In this document: one piece after another, positions 1-12,400 of the stretch
How the letters are laid out: each line of letters starts with the position of its first letter
Position numbering within the stretch: the stretch's first letter is position 1
From: Protonemura montana
Lineage: Eukaryota > Arthropoda > Insecta > Plecoptera > Nemouridae
NCBI GenBank assembly: GCA_947568835.1
Contig: OX387603.1
Span: 1,972,201 to 2,036,200, forward strand
DNA length: 64,000 bases
Direction of reading: 5' to 3'
Notes under the pieces: model-generated
Database searches by the model: none
The model's input: only the letters and a program-made list of their open reading frames with translations
Told to the model about the DNA's origin: nothing
Program-made: the position numbers and the translations under genes

Positions 1-290
1 TAATACATCGTCAAAAGGTTTATACATTCTTTTAGAAGTTTCCATTAAATTTATTCTTTAACTGTTTGTTTAAAATTCCTCGTCTTATCTTCTTTCTTCA
101 TGCTGTCGGGAAGAGATTTGCTCCCCTGTAGTATAAGATCGGGCTGTACTGTGATTCTGGCTTCTTGGTAGAAGTTTATGCCTGGTGTTGTGAGAATGGC
201 CCTCTTTATTAATGAATAGTGAGCCATTTCATTTCACAAAGGTAACTGATTCGAGAATGTATAGGTCCGTCAAGGTGAGTATTTTCAATT
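1..290. other. INTS1 intronic or upstream sequence, nothing recognised
   Basis: AT-rich sequence ahead of the first recognisable INTS1 exon. I see no exon-like, SINE-like or tandem structure here. It is probably part of an INTS1 intron, because the first exon seen downstream starts mid-codon and mid-protein. Confidence 0.5.
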
Positions 291-722
291 GGAAAATCTC
301 TTTAAATTTGAAACTATTTTTTTATTTTTTTTTGTGAGAAAATAATGAACACATATTTTTTTATTTTCTTCTAAATCCAATTTTGAATAAAATATCTCTG
401 TTTAAAATGTTTGCATTTGAATCTCGTATGAAAACGAGGGTTGCAATTTTTTATGACATGAAGTGAAATCTGACGTCAGTATGACGTCAAGAAACAGAAG
501 CGAACGCAAAGGAAACAACAAAATGACGTCAGAACTACGTGTAGTTAATCACAGCCCGTTTTAATCCCGCCACGAGAATTCATATTTTAGCCATTCTTAA
601 AACAAATAGAAATAAAAAAGTTATGATCGGATTATAAAAAGAAAAAATACGTCAGATTTTATTTTAAACGCGTATTTGAACACAATGATAATAATTAAAT
701 AATGATCTTAAGGAGATTTCCC
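291..722 (+). mobile_element. 432-bp MITE, copy 1
   Basis: Near-identical to 23639-24070 (+) and 28739-29170 (-); all three copies are exactly 432 bp. The ends are inverted repeats (consensus GGGAAATCTC / GAGATTTCCC), and the other two copies are flanked by TA, as expected for a Tc1/mariner-type non-autonomous element. In this copy the left end is degraded to GGAAAATCTC. It has no coding capacity. It contains three perfect TGACGTCA palindromes, at 471-478, 482-489 and 524-531. Confidence 0.8.
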
Positions 723-855
723 TGTTCTCTTTAGACTCCACGGCAGCTTATATTTAAAAATGATAACCATTCTGTGAACTGCTTGCCCAGAACTACTGGA
801 ACAACTGATCCCATTGGTATTCTTTGCCCTGATTGGTTCTTTTGCCGCTTTGCAG

Positions 856-3417
856 GTATCCAGGACAACAAAGCAGCATCGAGTTGGCCGTCCTGGCTGC
901 CGTCAAGGAGCAGCTCAACAGGCGACAGCCGCCGGAAAACATAACCCGCAACTTCCTGCGTCTGCTCTCCGCCACCGCTGGCCTCGTCGAGGTAACGTAG
1001 CATCGTGCAGTTCGTTGCTTGTTGGTTTTCCACTGAAACCTCGGCAAGAATTCTTGATGATTAGCAGCTTTTACACAACTCTAAATTGAATTGAAACCAT
1101 AGGGACACCTCGGATTTAGGGACTCCTACCTGTTGCCAGCAATTAATTACATGACTTCAATTTTAATCAGCTGGCTGAATCCTATCCTCTATCCAGGTTA
1201 TTTGAGATCAGCTGGCTGGATCCTATGCTCTATCCAGGTTATTTGAGATCAGCTGGCTGGATCCTATGCTCTATCCAGGTTATTTGAGATCAGCTGGCTG
1301 GATCCTATGCTCTATCCAGGTTATTTGAGATCAGCTGGCTGGATCCTATGCTCTATCCAGGTTATTTGAGATCAGCTGACTGGATCCTGTCCTCTATCCA
1401 GGTTATTTGAGATCAGCTGGCTGGATCCTATGCTCTTTCCAGGTTATTTGAGATCAGCTGGCTATATCCTATGCTCTATCCAGGTTATTTGAGATCAGCT
1501 GGCTGGATCCTATGCTCTATCCAGGTTATTTGAGATCAGCTGGCTGGATCCTGTCCTCTATCCAGGTTATTTGAGATCAGCTGGCTGGATCCTATGCTCT
1601 TTCCAGGTTATTTGAGATCAGCTGGCTGGATCCTATGCTCTATCCAGGTTATTTGAGATCAGCTGGCTGGATCCTATGCTCTATCCAGGTTATTTGAGAT
1701 CAGCTGGCTGGATCCTATGCTCTATCCAGGTTATTTGAGATCAGCTAACTAGATCCCAAGCTCTATCCAGGTTATTAGGAGCCTACGATTCATTGCCCAC
1801 TCCTTTATCTTCGTAATGCCACTAAGTGTTTGTCCGATGGTACCTAGATCCGTGCGTTGGCAGCGTCACGCCTGGAGCTGTGGCTGCAGAACCCCAAGTT
1901 GAACCGTCCCGCGCAAGACCTGTTGCTGGCCGTCTGCACCAACTGCACATCCCACGGCCCGCGCGACGTCGAGGTGATCGCGCATCTCGTCAAGATACGT
2001 CTCAAGACCAAGGCACTCGTTCAGTTCTACCTGACGTCCATGAGGTGAGATCACCTACCCGGGATCGGTCTCTTCAAGCTCTTATACCGTTGTCGGTATT
2101 GACTACGGGCAATGCGGCACTGGTCTAATGACGTCGGTGAATGAGTGGATGATGATGAACCTAACCTAGCCTAGAAGGGTGGAGGGGAAACTCGATGCTG
2201 GCACGTAGCCTACTCCTGTCGAAGACCAAGGGGACCACCGGCTTAACGTCCCTTCCAAAGGACGGTACAACGCAAACAACAGGATTCCTCCACAAATCCA
2301 TGCTGTCGAGAGGTTGATAAGCAATGCGAATGAAGTTGCTGTACTAACTTTCATCCCTCCAACCTCTCTCCCGAACAGAACTGGTCATGTGTATAATGGT
2401 CACCCATTCAATACCTGACCCAGCGCAGTGTTGCTTAACTTTCATCCCTCCAACCTCTCTCCTGAACAGAACTGGTCATGTGTATGATGGTCACCCATCC
2501 AATACCTGACCCAGCGCAGTGTTGCTTAACTTTCATCCCTCCAACCTCTCTCCCGAACAGAACTGGTCATGTGTATGATGGTCACCCATCCAATACCTGA
2601 CCCAGCGCAGTGTTGCTTAACTTTCATCCCTCCAACCTCTCTCCCGAACAGAACTGGTCATGTGTATGATGGTCACCCATCCAATACCTGACCCAGCGCA
2701 GTGTTGCTTAACTTTCATCTCTCCAACCTCTCTCCCGAAGGAGATTCCGGGCTCACAGCTCAGTTTGGCCACACATTTTCCTGTCTAGCTATGGCGTGGA
2801 ATCGCTAGAAAAAACCCTTCAACTTTATAGATAAAAACGCGATTCAGGGAAAAGTGATTGCAATCGTAATCGTTCCTCTTTTTCCATTTTTCTGAAGAAA
2901 ACACTCTTGAGTAAATACTTTGACATATTATGTAGGAGCATGGATACAAGTCTAATAATTGAAGGTTCTGTACATGTGGCCGTTGAAATAACATCGTACA
3001 GGTGCTAAGTACTCGTCCATTAGAGTTGTCTCGGCTTCTTCCCTCTCGTAGGGATCTCTTCCGGGCTTATTTATCTTTGTTGTAAGTAACGGACTTGCTC
3101 TGTTGAGATTGACTAGCGGTCCTAAAAAGGACCTAGACAGTCGATGTTTCGTCGGCAATGGCGCCGACATCTTCAGGACTTATTTATCTTTAGAAATCAA
3201 CCTCTTGTGCCGTTCTGGCGGAAGTCACAACCGAACCGTTTCGCTTTGCAGGGAGCTGATCGCAGCCAATCCTGCCAACCTCGAAACAGTGATGAAACAC
3301 ACCGTGTACAACGAGCTGTCTTCCACTGCACGCAACCCGAACAACATGGCGATGTTGGCGGCCATGTTCCAGGCGTGTCCCGAGCCGGCCGCCACGCTCA
3401 TCGCAGAGATATTCCAG
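856..3417 (+). CDS. INTS1: INTS1 exons 1-3: N-terminal helical region, likely RPB2-binding domain
   Basis: Exons 856-991, 1848-2044 and 3252-3417 join to give ...RNFLRLLSATAGLVE / IRALAASRLELWLQNPKL... / ...LTSMR-ELIAANPANLE.... The arginine codon of SMR is split AG|G across intron 2. This is the most conserved stretch of the family, and I believe it corresponds to the Pfam INTS1 RPB2-binding region, though I could not run a domain search. The first base of exon 1 completes a codon from an exon outside the window. Intron 1 holds a 41-bp minisatellite and intron 2 a tandem 5S-derived SINE. Confidence 0.85.
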
Positions 3418-6400
3418 GTACGAGAGGCAGTTGATGTAGTTCACGATATTGGCAATCGATATTGAATTGTGGTTGTTGTTAGACTAATGTCTACTTGATG
3501 TAAACTTAGCACTAGTTTTAACAAAAACTATTTCAACTGGGTTTTGAATGCTAAGTGAAGAACAACTAAATTTGCTAATGTTTCGTAACTTGTATCTGTT
3601 TCTTTATCAAGGTTACTTTTTCATTGACTTCTTTATTATTTTTTTCTTGCGATGTAAGCTTGGGAAACCAGAGAAGAGGAAGAGGAGGACCAAGAGAAAG
3701 ATGGATACAAAAAGTACACGATGATTTGGAGGAAAGAGATGGGATATGGCAGAAAGCAGAAGAGAAATAAAACTGGCAAGATAAGGAAATATTGGAGAAG
3801 TTGGTGAATGAAAGGGAATATGAAAATGAGCATAAAGAAGATGAAAAATGATTTGGCATAATCAAGTTAAATGGCTTAAATTAAACATTTTATACCTGTT
3901 GTAAAAAATTCATGAAAAATTTTTAAAATTTTTAAATTACTAGAGCACTAAAATACATGTTGGTTTTTAGACTCATTGTCTAATTGTTATTGGAAAATTG
4001 TCAGGACTGCTCAAACATCTGAAGAAGTAACTAGTATATGTTGCGAAACGTCGGGAAATTTTATTAGCCCTTTACTTAGCATTCAAAACCCAGTTGAAAT
4101 AGTTTTTCTTAACACTGAAATACAATTGTTTGCCTTTTTACCAGTCTTTGTCTGCGCTTAGTGGGCAGAGAGTACGAAACGTACAGGTTCTGATACGCGG
4201 CCGCTGTATTTTGCAGGACTTGTTGATGAACCGCGAGGATTATCTCCGACCCCTGCGAGCTCTGCTACGTGAGGCAGTCCGTGTTGCCCGCTCGGACCTG
4301 AACATCCCCGCTCTGTGTCGGGGGCTCATGTCAGATCGGACTGATCAACAGATCTTCAGAGACTTTGACTGCAAGGTACGGACGAAACACTTTCACGTTG
4401 TTTTTTATTATTAACAACACTAGAACCGTCTCAAAAATTGATGCCCAAACGGGAACTTGAACCCTGATCTTCACCTGTCTTTCAACCAATTGAGCTACTT
4501 GGACATAAAATATTTTTTGGTCACCAATTTTTTAAAGGTTTTTAGTGTTTCTAATGATAAAATACTTTGACATAGCAAGCATTTGCAAAAATTAGAGTTC
4601 ACTGGATAAAAAGCATCCAACATCAAATTGGATTTTCAATGGATGTGACGTGGTATAGCGTCACTAGAATCAGAGTGACTGTGAGTATTCACAGCCTCAT
4701 GGTTCTACTCCTTGGAGATCCGTCATTCTCATCAAATACACTAAAATCGTCTCAAAAAGCCAGTGTCCAAGTAGTTCAATTGGTTAGAGCAACACCCGCG
4801 ACAGGTGGAGATCGGGGTTCGAGTCTCCGTTTAAGCATCAATTTTTGAGGAGCTCCTTAGTTTTTGAGGAGCTGGTTATGTTTTGTTCTCATAGTTCCCA
4901 AAGTTGTAGAAAAGGAGCTTTTTTGGACATTAAGGCCCAACTTTGGGCCCGAAGCCAACTGACTTCACCCCAACCTCGTGCCTGTTTGGGACTCCCAACA
5001 CGACTCGACTATAACTTGTGTCTGAACTCGATGTCTTTGCGTTCCGTGACCAGGAGCGGATGTTCACTTCCATAACGGACTTGATCACGCTGTGCATCTT
5101 CCTGTCGATCACGCCGGCCGTACGCGAAGCATCGAGTCTGTTCGCGCGAGGAGACAAGCGCGACCTCGCCGTCCTCCAGGTTTGTAACAAACACCGAGCA
5201 ACTTGCGCTGGGTCAGGTATTGGATGGGTGACCATCATACACATGACCAGTTCTGTTCGGGAGAGAGGTTGGAGGGATGAAAGTTAAGCAACACTGCGCT
5301 AGGTCAGGTATTGGATGGGTGACCATCATACACATGACCAGTTCTGTTCGGGAGAGAGGTTGGAGGGATGAAAGTTAGGCAACACTGCGCTGGGTCAGGT
5401 ATTGGATGGGTGACCATCATACACATGACCAGTTCTGTATGGGAGAGAGGTTGGAGGGATGAAAGTTAAGCAACACTGCACTGGGTAAAGTATTGGATGG
5501 GTGACCACCATACACATGACCAGTTCTGTTCGGGAGAGAGGTTGGAGGGATTAAAGTTAAGCAACACTGCACTGGGTAAAGTATTGGATGGGTGACCACC
5601 ATACACATGACCAGTTCTGTTCGGGAGAGAGGTTGGAGGGATGAAAGTTAGTACAGCAACTTCATTCGCCTTGCTTATCAACCTCTCGACAGCATGGATT
5701 TGTGGAGGAATCCTGTTGTTCGCGTTGCACCGTCCTTCGGAAGGGACGTTAAGCCGGTGGTCCCCTTGGTCTTCGACAGGAGTAGGCTACGTGCTGTCAC
5801 CGGGTTTCCTCTCCCTCCGCCTGGGATAGGTTAGATTGGATTAGACCAGTGCCACATGGCCAGATGTCAAAACAGTGCGTCGTTAAACACCTCAAATCAA
5901 TCAATCGAAGAGTTCCTCGTGTCTCGTCGCTGATGCTCCATTTTGTCCGCAGCGCTACCAGATGACCGTGGCTGGAATCCAGCGCGACGCCGTCTGGTGG
6001 TTCGGAGAAACCGTCCCCGCGATGTACTCACCGAGTCCCAGCGAGTTCGTGCGCGCTCTGTTCAAGCTCATGTTCCTGGAGCAAGCCGACCAGTACCACA
6101 AGGTAGGTGCTACCGTTGAGTGTAAGTTCTAGGTAGAGTTTCAACGTCAATGTTACAGTCTCTGCGTGAAAGATGGCCGCCAAATGACTACCTTACCGAC
6201 AAAAATGCAGAGTACAGGAACATCACGTTAAGTGGAGCCACTGTCGTATGAATTTTAATTTCGATATTTTTCGTAGGTTACTCGCTTTTTAATATAGTTA
6301 CGTGTATATCAATCGTTGAGGTGAACATTGATGGAGATTTTTTGAGCATGAAAAGTCTGAATTGAATGACAGCTCTAAATGACAGACGTGGTGGAAACAC

Positions 6401-9400
6401 AGGTTCTCGTTAGATCACCGAAGTTAAAAACACTGCGCTGAGTCAGGTATTGAATGGGTGACCATCATACACATGACCAGTTCTGTTCGGGTGAGAGGTT
6501 GGAGGGATGAAAGTTAAGCAACACTGCGCTGGGTCAGGTATTGAATGGGTGACCGTCATACACATGACCAGTTCTGTTCGGGTGAGAGGTTGGAGGGATG
6601 AAAGTTAAGCAACACTGCGCTGAGTCAGGTATTGGATGGGTGACCATCATACACATGACCAGTTCTGTTCGGGTGAGAGGTTGGAGGGATGAAAGTTAAG
6701 CAACACTGCGCTGGGTCAGGTATTGAATGGGTGACCGTCATACACATGACCAGTTCTGTTCGGGTGAGAGGTTGGAGGGATGAAAGTTAAGCAACACTGC
6801 GCTGGGTCAGGTATTGGATGGGTGACCATCATACACATGACCAGTTCTGTTTGGGAGAGAGGTTGGAGGGATGAAAGTTAGTACAGCAACTTCACTCGCC
6901 TTGCTTATCAACCTCTCAACAGCATGGATTTGTGGAGGAATCCTGTTGTTCGCGTTGTACCGTCCTTCGGAAGGGACGTTAAGCCGGTGGTCCCCTTGGT
7001 CTTCGACAGGAGTAGGCTACGTGCCGGCACCGGGTTTCCCCTCCTCCCTTCTAGGCTAGGTTAGGTTCATCATCATCCACTCATTCACCGACGCCATAAG
7101 ACCAGTGCCGCATGACCAGATGTCAAAACAGTGCGTCGTTAAACACCACAAATAATAATAATCTTGCGCAGGTGGACGGCTGGCCCAGCGAATCGGAGCG
7201 TGGGATTCTGCTGCGACTTGCACAAGAAGTTCCGTTGCTTCAGCACACGCTCATCAGGATCCTTGTAATCAGGTAAAAAGTCGCCTGAAAATGACATGTC
7301 CGCACATTTTTTAATTCCAAACCATTTTGAATTTTTTGGAAATTTTTTGAAATTCTGCACCTTGACACATTACAAATCAACATATTCTTGTTATCCCAGC
7401 ACTTTGACACATTACAAATCAACATATTCTTGTTATCCCAGCACTTTGGCACATTACAAATCAACATATTCTTGTTATCCCAGCACTTTGGCACATTACA
7501 AATCAACATATTCTTGTTATCCCAGCACTTTGACACATTACAAATCAACATATTCTTGTTATCCCAGCACTTTGACACATTACAAATCAACATATTCTTG
7601 TTATCCCAGCACTTTGACACATTACAAATCAACATATTCTTGTTATCCCAGCACTTTGACACATTACAAATCAACATATTCTTGTTATCCCAGCACTTTG
7701 ACACATTACAAATCAACATATTCTTGTTATCCCAGCACTTTGACACATTACAAATCAACATATTCTTGTTAACCTAGCACTTTGACACATTACAAATCAA
7801 CTTCAAACAAGCAAGTAAATTATATTTGTCACACTTTCAAAAAAGGCTCAGTATCATTCAATGCGGCACGAATCATATCATACAATATTATCATGCGGAG
7901 GTCCCGGGTTCGTATCCCGGTTCAGTTGCACATTTTTCCAGTCTAGCTTACTTTCCAAACGCTCTCTATTCAACGCCATGAAGAGTGTTCGCGAAGCCTT
8001 AGTATAAAAAGAACGAAAAGCTAATTAAAACGATCAAGTAAACAGGAAAAACACAGTCGGTTCATTGCTACAATGCACAGTCGGATGTCTAATGCTTTTA
8101 CCCTCCCCTTCACGCCGGGAAAAGAAGCAAATGTTTAATATCTTTTCATTCTCATTTTTCTTAACCTTGTTTCTCATTGCCGTTTCACAGTGATATTCTT
8201 GCTCTCCCTTACTTACTGTACTTCGAGCATTTTTTTAAGGTTGTGCAGTGGTTTTTTAGGTTAAATATTTTTCTTTTCTGTAAGCACCGGCGTGTTAAGA
8301 GTGTTACTGATTGGTTATTCGTCAATGTGACCATATGATCGTTGCCCGAAGCTCACCGTTGTGTTCCGCAGTTTGAAACCCGAGGACCGCCGATTGACGG
8401 CGTCGGAAGCGTTGGATCTCGTCGACCAACTCGTGCGTCGTACTGCGTCGATCCCGTTCGACGAATCACAGAGGCCGCTCAAGGTCGACAAGCTTGAGAT
8501 CGTCGACCTGCTCTTCAACCTCAGCACCTACCACCATCCGGACACCATCAGCCTCCCGGATGAGTGAGTAGCTTGATTACGTGCTGGTGACTTTCAATTA
8601 ATATACATTATGGGCCGGTCACCCAACTAAACCCCTTCTTGGCTCATTGTTGCTTAACCTGGATCGATGGGTAATGGCGTTGAGTGTGCAGGTTCTAGGT
8701 AGAGACAGAACGTTAATGTTAAACCGTTGAGTGTGCAGGTTCTAGGTAGAGACAGAACGTTTATGTTAAACCGTTGAGTGAGCAGGTTCTAGGTAGATGC
8801 AGAACGTTAATGTTAAACCGTTGAGTGTGCAGGTTCTAGGTAGAGACAGAACGTTAATGTTAAACCGTTGAGTGTGCAGGTTCTAGGTAGAGACAGAACG
8901 TTAATGTTAAACCGTTGAGTGTGCAGGTTCTAGGTAGATGCAGAACGTTAATGTTAAACCGTTGTGTGTGCAGGTTCTAGGTAGAGAAAGAACGTTAATG
9001 TTAAACCGTTGAGTGTGCAGGTTCTAGGTAGAGACAGAACGTTGATGTTAAACCGTTGAGTGTGCAGGTTCTAGGTAGAGACAGAACGTTAATGTTAAAC
9101 CGTTGAGTGTGCAGGTTCTAGGTAGATGCAGAACGTTAATGTTAAACCGTTGAGTGTGCAGGTTCTAGGTAGATGCAGAACGTTGATGTTAAACCGTTGA
9201 GTGTAGGTTCTAGGTAGAGGCAGTACTCTAATGTTAAACTTTCTGCCTGAAAGATGGCCGCCAAATGACTACTTTACCGACAAAAATGGAGAGTACCAGA
9301 ACACGCTGTTAAGTGGAGCCACCATCGTATGAAATTTATTTTCGATATTTCTCGTTGGTTACTCGCTTTTGAGACCTTTCATGCTCAAAAGATCCCCATC

Positions 9401-12400
9401 AATTTTTCCCTCAACGATTGATATACACGAACGATATTAAAAAGCGAGTAACCTCGGTGTTGCCTAACTTGGTTCACCCACCCGATGCTTAACGTTGTTG
9501 TTCTGTTGTGTCTGCAGTTTCTCTCCCCCTGCGATGGCGATTGCACCGTTGTATTGGAAGTCTTGGTCGATCTTGCTGGCGCTGGCAGCTCACAACCCCA
9601 GCACGCTGGGCCTCGTAGGCTGGGCCGAGTACCCGACGCTGCGTACTCTCATGGAGATGTCCATCATGAACCACTTCACGTACCCGACACCGACAATGGT
9701 GAGGACACCGCTAGTGCTTATCCTTAGCACTAGTTTTAACAAAAACTATTTCAACTGGGTTTTGAATGCTAAGTAAAGGGCTTCTAAAATTTCCCGACGT
9801 TTCGTAACATATACTAGTTACTTCTTCAGAGGTTTGAGCAGTCCTGACAATTTTCTGATAACAAAAGAACCACATAAAATTATAACAATTACCAAGTTCA
9901 AGCTTCCTAAATGCATCGAAATAAAATAATCAGGGTCAATAACTCAAAAACTAATGTGTTATGTATTTTCTGACATAATATCTCGAAAACATTGGCGTTT
10001 TTTAACTAACTTTAACAAATTAATTAACTTAATTAATTTAATTTAACTAATTTTTAACTAACTAATTAATTTAGTAACTAAGTAATTAATTTTATTAATT
10101 TAACTTAATTAACATGTGTTTTGCAGGCCGATGACGATGAAGCTCGAGCTAAGGAAGTGCAGCTGGCCGCACGGGAGAAGAGTCAGATCCTGGAGTATGA
10201 GTCGCTCCTCGCTGCAGCCTCCAACAAGACCATCACAGAGCAAACCAGTCTCCTGCTAGCCACGGTAAGTTGACTCCTCATACCTACCACATAGTCATAT
10301 CTTATGAGAAATTAATTAGAAAAGTTGGAGAAGCAATTGAAATTAAAAAACAACCCAATGACTTCAATAGAGATGATAGTTTTCAACTTGATAGAGCATG
10401 GGGAACAATTATATCAGTGAGGAGGTAGAAGAAGTCACCACACATTTTGGACGGGTAGATTAAGAACTAAACGTAATGAATAAGGAAATTTTGATTAAAT
10501 CACATAATTTTAGGACAACCTCGAAAAATTGGCGTTTTTTTCATACACATAATTGGTTAGTTAGTAAAAAACGCCGATGTGTTCGGGATTTTATTTCAGA
10601 AAATACAAAATACGTTAGTTTTTGAGTTATTGACCCTGATTATTTTATTTAGATGCATTTAGGAAGCTTGAACTTGGTAATTGTTATAATTTTATGTGGT
10701 TCTTTTGTTATTGGAAAATTGTCAGGACTGCTCTTACCCTTGATAAAGTAACAGGTACAAGTTACGAAACGTTGGGAAATTTAGTTGTTCTTCACTTAGC
10801 ATTCAAAACCCAGTTGAAATAGTTTTTGTTAAAACTAGTGCTAAGTTTACATCAAGTAGACATTAGTCTTGAAACAATCAACCTGGATAGCGGTTGCCAT
10901 GGAGAGACTTTCAAGCCAAAGATTGTACTTTTTCAGATGTTTTATCGCTATTTTTTTTTTTTTTTTTTTAGTTTTGCCACTTTGACCTTTTTTTGTGGCT
11001 AAATTCGGCAATGGCCAAACTGTCACCTGTAGCTAATCACTCATACCTAGCTTTGCATGTCACCTAGCAACCACCAGATTAACGCAGATAAATCCATGTC
11101 AAAACTTTTTAATAAACAATCTTTGAATCGTGAATCAAGAACAATTATACTGACAACAAGTACTGTTTTGGAACGCAGCTGGTCACGATGGACCCGACAG
11201 GTCCGAGCAGGAAGCCTCCGCCGACGACACTCGAACATCTTGCGGCAATCAACGGACAGCTACGGCTGGGCGTGTTGCTCTGCGCCAGCCGGTCGCCAGA
11301 CTTCCTCCAGGATATCATTCAGACTCCCGGCGCGGCCGGCAGCAAACCCTGGATGGCAGATCTGGTCAACAGGAGCGATGGTGAACTCAGGTATTACACA
11401 TCACGCTTTTATTGTATATAGCATTATTATTTGTGTTCAACGACGCACTGTTTTGACATCTGGCCATGCGGCACTGGTCTAATGGCGTCGGTGAATGAGT
11501 GGATGATGATGAACCTAACCTAGCCTAGAAGGGAGGAGGGGAAACCCGGTGCCGGCACGTAGCATACTCCTGTCGAAGACCAAGGGGACCGCCGGCTTAA
11601 CGTCCCTTCCGAAGGACGGTACAAAGCAAACAACAGGATTCCTTCACAAATCCATGCTGTCGAGAGGTTGATAAGCAAGGCGAGTGAAGTTGCTGTACTA
11701 ACTTTCATCCCTCCAACCTCTCTCCCGAACAGAACTGGTCATGTGTATGATGGTCACCCATTCAATACCTGACCCAGCACAGTGTTGCTTAACTTTCATC
11801 CCTCCAACCTCTCTCCCGAACAGAACTGGTCATGTGTATGATGGTCACCTATCCAATACCTGTCCCAGCGCAGTGTTGCTTAACTTTCATCCCTCCAACC
11901 TCTCTCCCGAACAGAACTGGTCATGTGTATGATGGTCACCCATATAATAAAATCGCCGGCCTGGTTCGCAGCAACTTTCCGGTGCAGTGTCTCTGCGAGT
12001 GCCTGCTCTCAGCCACCGAGTTGCCCGGCAACGACCGGCAGCCGAAGCTGACGCAGCTGTTGACTCAGCTGCAGCACGTACTGACCGACCCGGAGCAGGA
12101 GGCGGCCGCTGCCGGTCAGGTTCTGCAACACGTTCTACGTAGACTCGGCTGGCAGCAGACATCGTCCAGGCGACAAGCCACCAAGGTACAGTACCACACG
12201 TTGTATTTATTTATTTTATTATTATGAACACTATAAATGTCTCACAAATTGATGCCCAAATGGGGACTCGAACCCCGATCTCCATCTGTCGCTGGTGATG
12301 CTCTAACCAATTGAGCTACTTGGACCCCGATCTCCACCTGTCGCGGGTGTTGCTCTAACCAATTGAGCTACTTGGACCTCGATCTCCACCTGTCGCGGGT

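Noticed and set aside
5641..5829. Recurring 62-codon ORF starting MKVSTATS in many places
   Set aside because: It is the translated body of the 5S-derived SINE, present in every copy and with no independent coding evidence.
7240..7772. 129-173-codon ORFs on both strands at the 42-bp array
   Set aside because: Frame-preserving tandem repeat with no start context, no homology and repeats only.
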